A stretch of 64,000 bases of DNA from Jannaschia sp. CCS1 (GCF_000013565.1 NC_007802.1:1798001-1862000), one strand, 5' to 3'; shown: positions 1-9,850, counted from the first letter of the stretch. The notes: generated by a model not told the origin, from the sequence alone. Translations and numbers: made by a program.

Positions 1-367
1 CTTGCAGGTCCGCCGCCCAATCCAGCTCCAACGCGTCGGCGTTCAAAACCTTGAGACGGCCGGGATAGATGGCCTCAATCTCCGCCAGCACGGGCAGGCA
101 ACGGGGGTCTTTCTCCACGGCCACCACCCGGCGTGCGCCCTCTGCCAATAACCCACGGGTCAGGCCACCGGGGCCGGGGCCCACTTCTAACACATCGACG
201 CTGGTCAAATCCCCAGCCAGCCGCGCAATCTTCGCCGTCAGGTTCAGGTCCAGCAGAAAGTTCTGCCCCAGCGCCTTTCGCGCCGACAACCCGTGGGCCG
301 CAATGACGTCCCGCAGCGGGGGAAGCCCGTCAATGGCCACCATGCGCCGCTCCTTCATCTTGGCCAT
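1..367 (-). CDS. rsmA: 16S rRNA dimethyladenosine transferase RsmA/KsgA, N-terminal part
   Basis: The gene runs off the left edge of the window, so only the first 122 residues are present. The protein should dimethylate two adjacent adenines near the 3' end of 16S rRNA using S-adenosylmethionine. The visible part has the family start GQNFLLD (residues 34-40), the SAM-binding glycine motif [10 protein letters not shown] (61-70), an acidic ribose-binding residue in VAVEKD (83-87) and NADAL (109-113). The start at 367 gives MAKMKERR; a second Met at residue 4 is also possible. It follows pdxA on the same strand after about 80 bases, the usual surA-pdxA-rsmA order. Confidence 0.95.
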   Translation of the reverse strand, partial: MAKMKERRMVAIDGLPPLRDVIAAHGLSARKALGQNFLLDLNLTAKIARLAGDLTSVDVLEVGPGPGGLTRGLLAEGARRVVAVEKDPRCLPVLAEIEAIYPGRLKVLNADALELDWAADLQ

Positions 368-448
368 ACACCTCTCGGGGGGATGGGGCATCTTCGATGC
401 TCCAGGGGGGCAGACAGCCCCGCAACGCCATCGGCCAAGGACGCAGGC

Positions 449-1432
449 TCATCGGGTCTCGCCCCGCGCCACAGCCATATCGCGCGCCATTTTCAACGCG
501 GCAATCAGCGATGTCGCATCGGCGATGCCCTGGCCCGCGATATCAAACGCCGTGCCGTGGTCCGGTGACGTGCGGATGAATGGCAGGCCGAGGGTCACGT
601 TCACCCCGCCCGAGAAATCCACCGTCTTGATCGGGATCAGGGCCTGATCGTGGTACATCGCGATTGCAACGTCATAACCCGCCCGAGCGCTTGCGTGGAA
701 CATTGTATCGGCAGAGGCAGGCCCGTTGATGGTCAGTCCATTGGCCCGCAATTCGTCCAGCACCGGTGTAATCAACTCGATTTCCTCACGGCCCATGGCC
801 CCACCTTCGCCTGCATGGGGGTTGAGGCCCGCGACCGCGATCCGAGGCCTCGCGATCCCGAAATCCTGCCGCAACGCGGCCTCGGTGATGCGAATGGTAT
901 CGCGGAGCAACTTTGCGGTCAGCAAACGGGGCACCTCCGCGACGGGGATGTGGATCGTCACCGGCACCACACGCAGCTCCGGGCAGGCGAGCATCATCAC
1001 CACCTGCCTTACCCCAGCCAGATGCGCCAGATATTCGGTGTGGCCCGGGAAGGCGAAGCCCGCGCCGTCCTTCAGCGCCTTCTTGTGGATCGGCCCGGTG
1101 GTGAGCGCCGCAGCCTCCCCCCGCATCACCAGATCCACGCCGCGCGCGATCACGTCGATCACGCCCTGGGCGTTGGCCGGATCGGGTCGGCCGGGAACTG
1201 CAGGTTCGGCGAAGCTATGGGGCAAAACGGGCAGGCCGTCGCGGCAGGCAGCAACGGCTTCGGATGCCTTGGCCACCTTAACCAGAGGCGCGCCATGGCC
1301 TGCCAGATGCGCCGGGTCGCCGATCACGAAGAACGGGATCTCCGCACCCAATGCGGCCCAGGCGCGGGCGGCAATCTCGGGGCCAATGCCCGCGGGCTCA
1401 CCGACGGAGAGCGCAATGGGCAGGGCCGCCAT
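449..1432 (-). CDS. pdxA: 4-hydroxythreonine-4-phosphate dehydrogenase PdxA
   Basis: 327 residues, normal family length. PdxA oxidises 4-phosphohydroxy-L-threonine with NAD in the DXP-dependent route to pyridoxal 5'-phosphate. Visible motifs are GEPAGIGPE (11-19), TGPIHKK (112-118) and PGHTEYLA (129-136). Probable divalent-metal histidines lie at H161 (in TIHIP), H206 (in NPHAGE) and H261 (in MYHDQALIP). The start codon directly follows the stop of the surA-like gene, so the two are almost certainly co-transcribed and translationally coupled. Nothing is truncated or unusual. Confidence 0.97.
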   Translation of the reverse strand: MAALPIALSVGEPAGIGPEIAARAWAALGAEIPFFVIGDPAHLAGHGAPLVKVAKASEAVAACRDGLPVLPHSFAEPAVPGRPDPANAQGVIDVIARGVDLVMRGEAAALTTGPIHKKALKDGAGFAFPGHTEYLAHLAGVRQVVMMLACPELRVVPVTIHIPVAEVPRLLTAKLLRDTIRITEAALRQDFGIARPRIAVAGLNPHAGEGGAMGREEIELITPVLDELRANGLTINGPASADTMFHASARAGYDVAIAMYHDQALIPIKTVDFSGGVNVTLGLPFIRTSPDHGTAFDIAGQGIADATSLIAALKMARDMAVARGETR

Positions 1433-2701
1433 TCAGTTGACGTAATTGATGCGGGCCTCAGCGCGCAGCTCTTCCAGATAGTTCGCCGCCAGACGCTGCA
1501 ATTGCTGACCGAATAGCTGTTCGCGGATCCGGTCCACGCCCGCTTCAGGCTCAGCCGACACCCGGTCGCAGAGCATCACGGCGAGCAATACCGTGCCGCC
1601 ATTGCGCGTCACCGCCGTCGACATCTCGTGGTTGTCGAGGGTGCGGATCGCCAGCGCGATATCTTCGGGCACCTGCGAGGGCGGAACGGTGTGACGCTCG
1701 AACCCGCCGGGCAAGACGCCATTGAAATCATTGCAGACATCGACGGCCGCATCCAGGCGCGCTGCCTCTGCCAAACCGTCTGGCGTGCGCCCTCCGGAGA
1801 TGGGCACAGTCACGTAATCAATCGCGGTAATCGGCAGGCGCGGGGAGGTCACCTCCCGCTGGCCGCGATACTGGAACAGGGCGAAGGCCTGCCCGCCCCC
1901 CAGTGACACGGGGTCTGTCACCTGCGCGTATCCCATCTGCATGAACCGATCACGCAGGCCTTCGGGCAACTCGCCCAAAGGACGCCAGCCGGTCACGCCC
2001 CCGGCCTCCCGCGTGGGCGCGGCAGAGAAGCGGCGCGCGGCTTCCGAAAACCGCTCCACGTTGCCGGCCACGTCCCGGCCCAGACGAGACAGTTCCGATT
2101 CCAGGTTGGCCTGGTTGTCCGGGGTTACGGGGATGATGATCTCGGCCAGCAGGATCTCGATCCCGCCACCCAGCACGGTGCCCAACTCCAGCGCGCGTTC
2201 CACATCTTCTTCGGTGATATCGATGGTTGGGCCAAAGCGGGCGCGCACGACATTGCGCCAGGTGATGCCGTTGGCCACGAAATCGCGAACGGTTTCGGGT
2301 GCGATGCCCTCCTGGGCCATCTGGCGCAGGAATTGCTCTGGCCCGAGATTGGCCCGTCCGGCGAATTCCTCAAGACCCGTCTCGATGGCCTCCGGCGAGG
2401 CCTCCGCGCCAACCGCCAGGGCCGCATCCAATTGCAGGCGCTCGTTCACCAGCGCCTCAATCGCCTGTTCGCGCAGATCGCCTTGCGCGTTGAGAACCTG
2501 AAGGAACCGAATGCGCTGGCCGATCTCGAAATTGGTGACGATGGTGTCGTTCACCTCCACGGCGGCGGAAAAGGGGTTCTGTGCGTGGGCCTGCCCGCCA
2601 AAGGGGGCGGACAAGGCACATCCCAGGCACAGGAAAGTAAGTGCCGACCAAAGCCGTGTCATCTGCCGCAAACGGAGTGCTGCAAAGAAGGTGCCGTTCA
2701 T
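1433..2701 (-). CDS. surA: SurA-like periplasmic peptidylprolyl isomerase/chaperone
   Basis: About 422 residues from the chosen start. The N-terminus is a long signal peptide whose hydrophobic core (LWSALTFLCLGCALSAPF) ends at QAHA-QNPF. Then comes a SurA_N-like chaperone segment (VEVNDTIVTNFEIGQR onward), a parvulin-like region in the middle containing EAGGVTGWRPLGELPEGLRD, and a C-terminal helix that rejoins the chaperone part. SurA chaperones outer-membrane proteins, including LptD, through the periplasm, which fits its place directly after lptD. I chose 2701 because an AGGGG sequence lies about 8 bases upstream. The frame is open back into lptD, with an ATG at 2782 that overlaps the lptD stop, and a Met at 2662 would give a shorter signal peptide. 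Confidence 0.85.
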   Translation of the reverse strand: MNGTFFAALRLRQMTRLWSALTFLCLGCALSAPFGGQAHAQNPFSAAVEVNDTIVTNFEIGQRIRFLQVLNAQGDLREQAIEALVNERLQLDAALAVGAEASPEAIETGLEEFAGRANLGPEQFLRQMAQEGIAPETVRDFVANGITWRNVVRARFGPTIDITEEDVERALELGTVLGGGIEILLAEIIIPVTPDNQANLESELSRLGRDVAGNVERFSEAARRFSAAPTREAGGVTGWRPLGELPEGLRDRFMQMGYAQVTDPVSLGGGQAFALFQYRGQREVTSPRLPITAIDYVTVPISGGRTPDGLAEAARLDAAVDVCNDFNGVLPGGFERHTVPPSQVPEDIALAIRTLDNHEMSTAVTRNGGTVLLAVMLCDRVSAEPEAGVDRIREQLFGQQLQRLAANYLEELRAEARINYVN

Positions 2702-2778
2702 CCGTGAACCCCTGTTCGTTCGTCTTTTGACCGCCGCAACAGCGGTGTCCGATTTCGTCACTGGCCTACACTCTTGCC

Positions 2779-4926
2779 TCATCCCCGACAACTGCGCGAC
2801 ACCGACCGACCTTCTCGTCCGGCCCCAAAGCCTGCCAGAGACACCGTCAGCCCGAAGGTCGTCGCCGGAGCGACCGATGTGGAGTTGGTATATCGGCGCG
2901 AAACCGAAAACTCCATATCCACGCACTCATTCGCGTAGCCCAGAGTGAACGCGGTGTTTGTGGTGAAATCCTCGGCGAAGTCATAGCGGAAGACCGCGCC
3001 CGCGTCCCAGCCGCTGGCAAGGGAGTAGTTCCCGACCAAGAGCAGTTCTGACAAGGGATCGCTGCGCTGCTCGCCTTCATCGGCGGCCAAGAAGGTGTAG
3101 ACGGAGGCGAGCGAGTGCCGCTCCCCGTACCACGACAGCGACACTTCGCTGGACGTGAAGCTCAAATCGCGGTCAAAAAGTGAGCGCTGCATCAGCGTCA
3201 GGCGTCCCGGGTAAGTGACGTGGGCGGCCAGAATGAAGTCCGATTGCAGGCCGTTGAGGCCAGATCCGTCGGTGAACTGACCCTCGTCCTCATCGCGCAG
3301 TACGACGCCGCCGCCCACGCCGACCGTCCAGCCGTCGGGGGCGATGCGGCTGTAGCTGAGCCCGATATTGGCCCGCGCACCGGTTTCGCGCCGGTCCGAT
3401 CCGGGCAGGCGATCCAGCGAGAACAGGTTGGCCTCGTCGAATTCCACAATGAAGCTGTCCTCATTGGGTGCTGCATCGCCGTAGGTGTCTGACCAGACCA
3501 CCTGTGCCACCGGCTCTATCACGTGGCTGACGCCGCTTGGGGACATGGCCTGGACCGGGTAGCGCAGCTCTACGGCGCCGTATGGGGTCAGGCGGTACAC
3601 GGTCGTCCCAAAGGCCGGGTCCTGTTGCGTATTGTAGACGCCTCCGTGCAAAGCGCCCTCAAAGGTTGCCAGAAGGCCGCCAAAGGTCTGGGACCGGCGC
3701 CAATCCAGCTCGCCGGTGATGCGGAAGACGTCCCGGCCATTGGCCTCCGTTGCGGTCGCGTCAACGGTCGAGTAGCGGTAAAAGCCCGTCCCCTCCAGCG
3801 AGGCGGTCAGCGTGCCGCCAATCATTGCAGGCGTGATCCGGCGGGTGATTTCGGCATGGGCCACACGGGTGGGCAGAACGTCATTGTCCACCCCATCGCG
3901 TAGGGATTGATACACGGTGGCGGAGGCTTCGATATACTCATCACGCCGGACACGGCTGATCCGGGCGTAGCTTTCCAGCAGGTTCGTATCGCTAAATCCA
4001 TATGTGGCCAGGTAGCCGCGGTCCGAGACGGCCTGAACTTGCAGATCCAGGCGAAACTCCCGGGGCAAGCTGAAACTGGCGTTGGCGAACATGTAGGCGC
4101 GTGTGGCGCTGGTTGTCAGGTCATCCCAGGACGCCGCCCCCACCGCAGTCAAATCCCCGTTACGGAAGGCCTGTCGGTAACGCAGGTCCACGGTCTGGGT
4201 GCCCACGCCGATCCAGGGCGTGACGGTGATATCAGCATGGTCACCCAATTCGATGAAGTAGGGCACCTGTAAGTGGCGCCCCGTGGTGCTGTTGCCGCCA
4301 ATGGTTGGTGCCAGAAACCCCGTCGCCCGCTCAAGCGTCGGGTCGGGCAGCCGCATACGGGGCAGAAAGAACACCGGGATGCCCAGAACGCGGAATTGCG
4401 CATTGTCGAAGTAAAGCTGCTGCTCCTCGGCGTCGTGGATGACGCGGCGGGCCCGGATTTCCCACAGCGGGGTCGGGTGGTCAAAGCAGACTTCGCAGGA
4501 GGAGGCGACGGCCTGATAGATCTGCGTATACCGCCCTTCGGTGCGGGTGATTTCTGTCGCGGCGATCTGCAACTGCCGGTCCAGCACCAGCCGCGCGGAT
4601 TGCAGCACGCCCTCTTGCAGATCTGCGGACAACTCGGCGAATTCGGCAATGAAGACTGTTGATCCGGTCTCATCGACCAAGGTCAGCGGGCCCTGCACGC
4701 GGAGATTGTCGGCTGTCCCATCGTAGGTGATCGATTCTGCGCGCAGCCGAGCACCGCCAAAAAACACTTCAACCGCCCCCTCCGCCGTGACGGTCGAGGA
4801 GCCGTTGAAGCGGATATTGTCAGCGATCAGGGTCGCAGGCGCAGTCGTTTGAGCCGCCCCCGGAGAGGTGAAGCTGACAAGGGCGGTCAGGACGACCGCG
4901 GCGATATGCAAACGACGGCGGGTCAC
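2779..4926 (-). CDS. lptD: LPS-assembly outer-membrane protein LptD
   Basis: 715 residues with a signal peptide ending near GAAQ (about residue 25). An OstA/LptA-like jelly-roll domain follows (ADNIRFNGSSTVTAEGAVEV and repeats of that pattern to about residue 140), then the large LptD beta-barrel to the C-terminus. Two cysteines in SSCEVCFDH and two near the end (NECVDMEF and SRSCRG) could supply the disulphides that LptD needs, although their spacing differs from E. coli. LptD inserts lipopolysaccharide into the outer leaflet of the outer membrane. Its start overlaps the lptG stop by 4 bases (ATGA), so the Lpt genes form one transcription unit. Confidence 0.95.
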   Translation of the reverse strand: MTRRRLHIAAVVLTALVSFTSPGAAQTTAPATLIADNIRFNGSSTVTAEGAVEVFFGGARLRAESITYDGTADNLRVQGPLTLVDETGSTVFIAEFAELSADLQEGVLQSARLVLDRQLQIAATEITRTEGRYTQIYQAVASSCEVCFDHPTPLWEIRARRVIHDAEEQQLYFDNAQFRVLGIPVFFLPRMRLPDPTLERATGFLAPTIGGNSTTGRHLQVPYFIELGDHADITVTPWIGVGTQTVDLRYRQAFRNGDLTAVGAASWDDLTTSATRAYMFANASFSLPREFRLDLQVQAVSDRGYLATYGFSDTNLLESYARISRVRRDEYIEASATVYQSLRDGVDNDVLPTRVAHAEITRRITPAMIGGTLTASLEGTGFYRYSTVDATATEANGRDVFRITGELDWRRSQTFGGLLATFEGALHGGVYNTQQDPAFGTTVYRLTPYGAVELRYPVQAMSPSGVSHVIEPVAQVVWSDTYGDAAPNEDSFIVEFDEANLFSLDRLPGSDRRETGARANIGLSYSRIAPDGWTVGVGGGVVLRDEDEGQFTDGSGLNGLQSDFILAAHVTYPGRLTLMQRSLFDRDLSFTSSEVSLSWYGERHSLASVYTFLAADEGEQRSDPLSELLLVGNYSLASGWDAGAVFRYDFAEDFTTNTAFTLGYANECVDMEFSVSRRYTNSTSVAPATTFGLTVSLAGFGAGREGRSVSRSCRG

Positions 4927-6017
4927 CCATCCTCCGTATGCAATAAAAAGCCAATCGCCAAGAGAATTGCGGCAATCGGAGGGGTCCAGGCCACCAGGGA
5001 TGCGGCCAGTTGGCCGGTTTCGCCCAGAACCTCCGCAAATCGGCGCAGGAAGACCACGCCGAAGCCCAGAAGGATCGCGCCCAGGACCATGACCCCGGTT
5101 TTGCCGAACCGCGTGTGGCGCATGGTGAACCCTGCGCCAATCAGCACCATGGCCGCCAGCAGAAGCGGAGAGGATAGCTGCATCTGAAACCAGGTGCGAT
5201 GTTGCAGGGCGGCAAAGCCCGCGTCGTTGAGTTGCCGGATGAATCCCGGAAGCTCAAAGATCGGCACCGTCTCGGGGTTGCCGAAGCTGTCGCGGATCTG
5301 CTCAGGCGTCAGTGTGGAGGGCAGGGTGAGGGTCGGGAACAGTTCTGCATCGGCCTCCGCATTGTCAGATTGGGCCAAGGGCCAGCGCTTCACATCCGTC
5401 AGGGTCCAGGCCGCGCGCGCCAACACGGCCTCCCGGGCGTCCATCCGCTCCAGCAATGCGCCGTCCGCGTCGAAGGTGAAGAATGACGCGTCGAACAAAT
5501 GCGTGCCATCGGAATTGGTGGCCGAGGCGCGGATCACCGTCTGTTCACTCCCGGTTCCCTGGCGCAGCCAAAAGCCCTCTCCGGTGACAGAGACGGATCG
5601 GCTCTCCAGCCCCGACAGACGGGCGAGCGTGAGGTCGTATTGCCGGGCCGTGGTTGCCACGAGGGGGTTCAGGATCAATAGCGACAACCCGCCGATGATC
5701 AGCGCCACGATCACCGGCGATGCGGCGGATTTGAGGGCGGACCGACCGGCTGCGCGCACGACGACCAATTCCGACGTGCGGGCCAGGCCCAGAAACAACA
5801 CCAGCGTGGCCAGCATGACGAAGAGCGGCATCAGCCCGGTTATGCTGCGCGGCAGGTTCAGGAGCGCCAGTTGCAGCACGGCGGAAAAGCCCTGGTCCGA
5901 CCCGATGCGCCGCAATTGGTCCGCCATGTCGATGGGCAACAGAATGGCCATGAAAACCGCCAGAACGATCCCGAAGGACACAAGAAAGCGCCGCGCGATG
6001 TAGAGGTGCAGGATCAT
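4923..6017 (-). CDS. lptG: LPS export ABC transporter permease LptG
   Basis: 364 residues from MILHLYIARRF. This is a YjgP/YjgQ-family permease with three N-terminal membrane segments (about 12-32, 55-77 and 97-117), a large periplasmic jelly-roll domain, and three C-terminal membrane segments ending LLAIGFLLHTEDG. With LptF and the ATPase LptB (not in the window) it extracts lipopolysaccharide from the inner membrane. The frame is open upstream, but this start overlaps the lptF stop by 4 bases, which is the natural coupling. The gene's own end overlaps the lptD start in the same way. Confidence 0.95.
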   Translation of the reverse strand: MILHLYIARRFLVSFGIVLAVFMAILLPIDMADQLRRIGSDQGFSAVLQLALLNLPRSITGLMPLFVMLATLVLFLGLARTSELVVVRAAGRSALKSAASPVIVALIIGGLSLLILNPLVATTARQYDLTLARLSGLESRSVSVTGEGFWLRQGTGSEQTVIRASATNSDGTHLFDASFFTFDADGALLERMDAREAVLARAAWTLTDVKRWPLAQSDNAEADAELFPTLTLPSTLTPEQIRDSFGNPETVPIFELPGFIRQLNDAGFAALQHRTWFQMQLSSPLLLAAMVLIGAGFTMRHTRFGKTGVMVLGAILLGFGVVFLRRFAEVLGETGQLAASLVAWTPPIAAILLAIGFLLHTEDG

Positions 6018-7138
6018 GCGGGAACGCGCCTCCACCGGGTCGAACGGCGCATGGCAAGCGTGGCCATGATGGCCGCCACGGCCGCCGCAGACGCGGGTTG
6101 CGCATAGGCCATGGGCCAGGCCTCGATATCGGCGCGCACGGCTGCCTCGCTTGCATTGCGCACGATCTGCATCGGCAGAACAAGGGCCACGGCGATCAGG
6201 ATCTGCTTCCACACCCCGAAGCGCGAGAAACTGCCAAGCATCAGGGACGCGGCCGCGATCAGTGGGACGAACAGAACGAAAAGGGACTGCGCCAGGCGGT
6301 CATGCCCCTCAAACACCAGATGCGACAGGGGCAGGTTCAGCGCGCCCGCGATCTGTTGATTTGCCCGCAACAAAAGGGGCGTTGGCAGTTCCCTCACGTC
6401 GATCTGCCGCGCGCCTGTGCCCCCGAGCGTCCCGACGGAATAGGTGAAATCGCTGAACGAAATGGTGGAGAGGCGGCCCGTGTCCAGATCCAGCGTCTGC
6501 GCCACGCCGTCAAACATCACCAGACGCGGGCCAGTATCCGAGCGCACCAGAAGGGCCGTGTTCGCCGTGTAGGTGACTTCCACGCCCGGGGTGGAGGCGT
6601 CTTGCAGAAAGAGGTCGCGAAACTCCCCCAACTCACTGATCTCACGAATGTAGACGGTCAGGCCAGCGGCGGGGTGAATGAACTCTCCGGCACGCAGGAA
6701 CCGGCCTGTCAGATCATCTTGCACCTCGGCCTGGCGCTGGGTGAATTGTCCCCGCGCCGTTGGGGCGAGGATATTGACCAGCACGGCCAGAAGGATTGCC
6801 AGCAGGCACCCGAAGACAAACACCGGCCGCAGCAGGCGCAGGGCCGACAGACCTGCGGTTTGCAGCACGACCAGCTCACTCTCGCTGATCATGCGGTTGA
6901 AGATGTAGAGCGTCGCCACAAAGGCCGAGACCGGCAGGATCAGCTGCACGATCCAGGGCAGCGTGAGGGCCGAAAACTCAAGGAACACGCCGATATTCTG
7001 GCCGTCGGCAATCAACCTGTCGAACAGGCGCGCGGCCTGGTTGACCCAATAGACCGACACCAGCACCAGGCTGAAGAAGCCAAACAGCGCCACAAGCTGT
7101 CGCAATATATATCGGTCGTACTGACCCACGGTAGACAC
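6014..7138 (-). CDS. lptF: LPS export ABC transporter permease LptF
   Basis: 374 residues and the first gene of the lptFGD-surA-pdxA-rsmA run. It begins MSTVGQYDRYILRQL, followed by an N-terminal membrane segment, the conserved FNRMISESELVVLQTAGLS coupling region near residues 80-98 that contacts the ATPase, a periplasmic domain, and three C-terminal membrane helices. It pairs with LptG in lipopolysaccharide extraction. The promoter must lie in the roughly 155-base divergent gap to pepA. I could not identify a clear -35/-10 pair there. Confidence 0.95.
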   Translation of the reverse strand: MSTVGQYDRYILRQLVALFGFFSLVLVSVYWVNQAARLFDRLIADGQNIGVFLEFSALTLPWIVQLILPVSAFVATLYIFNRMISESELVVLQTAGLSALRLLRPVFVFGCLLAILLAVLVNILAPTARGQFTQRQAEVQDDLTGRFLRAGEFIHPAAGLTVYIREISELGEFRDLFLQDASTPGVEVTYTANTALLVRSDTGPRLVMFDGVAQTLDLDTGRLSTISFSDFTYSVGTLGGTGARQIDVRELPTPLLLRANQQIAGALNLPLSHLVFEGHDRLAQSLFVLFVPLIAAASLMLGSFSRFGVWKQILIAVALVLPMQIVRNASEAAVRADIEAWPMAYAQPASAAAVAAIMATLAMRRSTRWRRVPA

Positions 7139-7294
7139 ATCCCCTACATGCGGTGTTCGGATGGCAGCCCGACCGCGTCATCTATGTTTTATCAGCGTTT
7201 TCAGCCCTTGCGTAGGGGCGATCTGGCCAAGCGGGGAACACCGCCCTAAGGTCTGGCGCGAATGTCACGCTTTTCGCCCATAAGGGAGCCCTTG

Positions 7295-8761
7295 ATGACC
7301 GACCTCATGTCCATAGACTTTGCTGAAACCGACCTCGACGCGCTGGCAGATGCGGCGGGCAAGCTGGCGATTCTCGTCACGCCCGAGGGCAAGCTGGATC
7401 CTGCCGGTCGGCGGGTAAACCGGCTGACAAAGCAGGCAGTGGCGCGGTTGGTGGAGTCGGATCGGTGGGAGAAGGTGAAGGCGGGCGACGGCTTTACCAT
7501 GGGATTCCCTGCGGGCGTGGCAGCGGACGCCTTGCTGGTGGTGAAGCTGGAGCGGCGCCCCACCGTCACGGAGGCCCGCAAGGCGGGCGCATCGCTGGCC
7601 AAGTTCAAGGGCAAGGATGCGCTGACTGTTTGCGCGGGCGCATTCAACCGTACCGCTGACATCGCGTTGGGCCTGGCGCTCCGCGCCTACGGGTTCGACG
7701 CCCATCGCACCGGAGAGAAGACGGACGCGCAGGGCGCGATGATCTATTGCGCCAAGCCCGATGAGGTGAAGCCGGAGGCCGCAACTGCCATGGCCGTCGC
7801 CGAAGGTGTGTTCTTCACCCGCGATCTGATCAATGAGCCCGCCAACGTGCTGACAACGCAGGAGTTTGCCGATCGGCTGGAGGCGATGAAAGATATCGGC
7901 CTGAAGGTTGAGGTGCTGGACGAGCCTGCGCTGGCAAAGCTGGGGATGCGCACGCTTCTGGCGGTGGGCGAAGGCTCCGAAAGCCCGTCTAAGGTTGTCG
8001 TGATGTCGTGGAATGGCGGCGGCGATGAAAAGCCTCTGGCGCTGATCGGCAAGGGGGTTGTGTTCGATACGGGCGGCATCAGCCTGAAGCCCGCAGGCGG
8101 CATGGAAGACATGACGATGGATATGGGCGGCGCGGGTGTCGTGTCGGGCGTCATGCGGACGCTGGCCCTGCGCAAGGCCAAGGCGAACGTCGTGGGCGTT
8201 GTGGGCCTGGTGGAGAACATGCCAGACGGGCGTGCCACGCGGCCCGGCGATGTCGTCCGCTCCATGAAAGGCGACACGGTGGAGATCATCAACACCGATG
8301 CGGAGGGGCGTTTGGTCTTGTGCGATATCATGTGGTACGCGCAGGAGCGGTTCGAGCCGTCTGGGATGATTGATCTTGCCACGCTGACCGGGGCGATCAT
8401 CATCGGGTTGGGCCATGAGAATGCCGGCGTCTTCTCCAATTCTGACCCGTTGTCCGGTGCCTTCCTGAAGGCGGCCGACGCGGAGGGTGAGGGGGCATGG
8501 CGGATGCCTCTGGGGGACGCCTACGACAAGATGCTGAAATCGCGCGTGGCCGATATGGCGAACGTCGGTGGTCGGGCCGCAGGCTCCATCACAGCCGCGC
8601 AGTTCCTGCAACGGTTCGTGAAGGAGGAGACGCCTTGGATCCACCTCGATATTGCAGGCGTGGCGAGCGTGAAGTCCGAGACCGCGCTGGCACCCAAGGG
8701 CGCGACGGGCTGGGGCGTGATGGCTTTGGACAGGCTTGTCCGCGATAGCTATGAAGGCTGA
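7295..8761 (+). CDS. pepA: Leucyl aminopeptidase PepA (M17 family)
   Basis: 488 residues. M17 aminopeptidases remove N-terminal residues from peptides as hexameric two-metal enzymes in the cytoplasm. The family signature NTDAEGRL is at residues 333-340, and the metal/catalytic segment GKGVVFDTGGISLKP lies upstream of it; both are complete. The frame is open from an ATG at 7262, but AAGGGAG at 7282-7288 is ideally spaced before the ATG at 7295, giving MTDLMSIDFAE. It diverges from lptF and is followed by holC 29 bases later. In alphaproteobacteria pepA, holC and the lptFG genes are commonly neighbours. Confidence 0.95.
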   Translation: MTDLMSIDFAETDLDALADAAGKLAILVTPEGKLDPAGRRVNRLTKQAVARLVESDRWEKVKAGDGFTMGFPAGVAADALLVVKLERRPTVTEARKAGASLAKFKGKDALTVCAGAFNRTADIALGLALRAYGFDAHRTGEKTDAQGAMIYCAKPDEVKPEAATAMAVAEGVFFTRDLINEPANVLTTQEFADRLEAMKDIGLKVEVLDEPALAKLGMRTLLAVGEGSESPSKVVVMSWNGGGDEKPLALIGKGVVFDTGGISLKPAGGMEDMTMDMGGAGVVSGVMRTLALRKAKANVVGVVGLVENMPDGRATRPGDVVRSMKGDTVEIINTDAEGRLVLCDIMWYAQERFEPSGMIDLATLTGAIIIGLGHENAGVFSNSDPLSGAFLKAADAEGEGAWRMPLGDAYDKMLKSRVADMANVGGRAAGSITAAQFLQRFVKEETPWIHLDIAGVASVKSETALAPKGATGWGVMALDRLVRDSYEG

Positions 8762-8790
8762 TCTATCACATGAAGAGCGGCGCGTAAGCT

Positions 8791-9255
8791 ATGGGTGAGG
8801 CGTACTTTTATCACCTCACCCAAGCGCCGCTGGAGGTCACGCTGCGCGTGCTGTTGGGCAAGTCGCTGCAAGCGGGGTGGCGTGTTGCGGTCCGGGGCCG
8901 GACGGACGCGGTGCTGGACCGGTTGGATGAGCAATTGTGGCTGGTTCCCGAAGACGGCTTTCTGCCCCATGGTCGCGCAGGGGGCGATCACGACGCGGCG
9001 CAACCGGTGCTACTGACGACCGGGCCTGCGGGCAACGACCCGACCTGTCTGGTCTCCGTGGAAGGAGCAAGTATCGACGCGGCGGAGGTCGATGCGATGG
9101 ACAGGGTCATGGTCCTGTTCGACGGCCATGACGACGCCGCATTGCAAACGGCAAGAGAGCAGTGGAAGACCCTGACGGCGGCAGGCGTTGCTGCGAAATA
9201 CTGGTCCGAGGCATCGGGGCGGTGGGAGATGAAGGCGGAGAGCAAACGCGACTAG
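8791..9255 (+). CDS. holC: DNA polymerase III chi subunit HolC
   Basis: 154 residues. It shows the HolC pattern: YHLTQAPLEVTLRVLLGKSLQAGW near the N-terminus, RLDEQLWLVPEDGFLPHGRAG in the middle, and a C-terminal part with FDGHDDAALQTAREQWKTL. Chi links the clamp-loader psi subunit to single-stranded DNA-binding protein at the replication fork. It sits 29 bases after pepA on the same strand and probably shares its transcript. Its last four bases overlap the convergent protease gene. Confidence 0.93.
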   Translation: MGEAYFYHLTQAPLEVTLRVLLGKSLQAGWRVAVRGRTDAVLDRLDEQLWLVPEDGFLPHGRAGGDHDAAQPVLLTTGPAGNDPTCLVSVEGASIDAAEVDAMDRVMVLFDGHDDAALQTAREQWKTLTAAGVAAKYWSEASGRWEMKAESKRD

Positions 9256-9830
9256 CGTTGCAGGATCAGCCGCCCATCCGCGATCTCCAGCCGCGAGAAA
9301 CGGGACAGGTAGGACATGCCCAGAAGACTGCCGTCCATCTCTCCGGCATTGACGATGGCACGCACATTCTCGTCCACGATCCCGTTCAAAGACAGGGTCT
9401 CGATACGGGCGGGGGCGGTCTCGACCCGGCCATTGGCGGTCTCAGCCCGGCCCGAGTAAATCAGATTGTCGATATCAAGGCCTGCACGCGCGGCGTCGGC
9501 CTGGCTCAACACAATCGCCGTAGCGCCGGTATCCACCACAAAGCGCGTGGGTACGCTGTTCACATCGAGGGTCAGGTAAAAGTGCCCGTCCGAGGCGCGA
9601 GGGACCTCGACCGCGCCAGTCTGCATCACCGATTGGCGCGGCGCCATGGAGTTCGACAGATCAGTCCAAAGGCCAATCGCGACGATGAATCCCAGGAAAA
9701 TGAAGCCCCAGATCGCCAGATATCGCGCCATTTGCCCCATGTTCCGGCGCTGACCCCAGAAGAAATAGCCGCCAACCGCACAGAGCAGCACGATCAGATA
9801 AACGAGGCGGGGGATGTCTTGGCTGTCCAT
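9252..9830 (-). CDS. Membrane-anchored retropepsin-like aspartic protease (TIGR02281 type)
   Basis: 192 residues. Two hydrophobic segments at about 8-25 and 38-57 anchor the protein. The rest is a single retropepsin-like domain with the catalytic motif VVDTGATAIVLS (DTG at residues 100-102) and a C-terminal glycine-containing segment (DGSLLGMSYLSRFSR) that normally closes the fold. Proteins of this type probably dimerise to form the active site, on the periplasmic side. The substrate is unknown. It is convergent with holC (4-base tail overlap) and 20 bases downstream of marC. Confidence 0.9.
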   Translation of the reverse strand: MDSQDIPRLVYLIVLLCAVGGYFFWGQRRNMGQMARYLAIWGFIFLGFIVAIGLWTDLSNSMAPRQSVMQTGAVEVPRASDGHFYLTLDVNSVPTRFVVDTGATAIVLSQADAARAGLDIDNLIYSGRAETANGRVETAPARIETLSLNGIVDENVRAIVNAGEMDGSLLGMSYLSRFSRLEIADGRLILQR

Positions 9831-9850
9831 GGAAAGAATATAGGCCCGGC

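Noticed and set aside
1433-2926. Long N-terminal extension of the SurA-like protein
   Set aside because: The extension overlaps lptD and lies before the signal peptide, so it is an open frame only.
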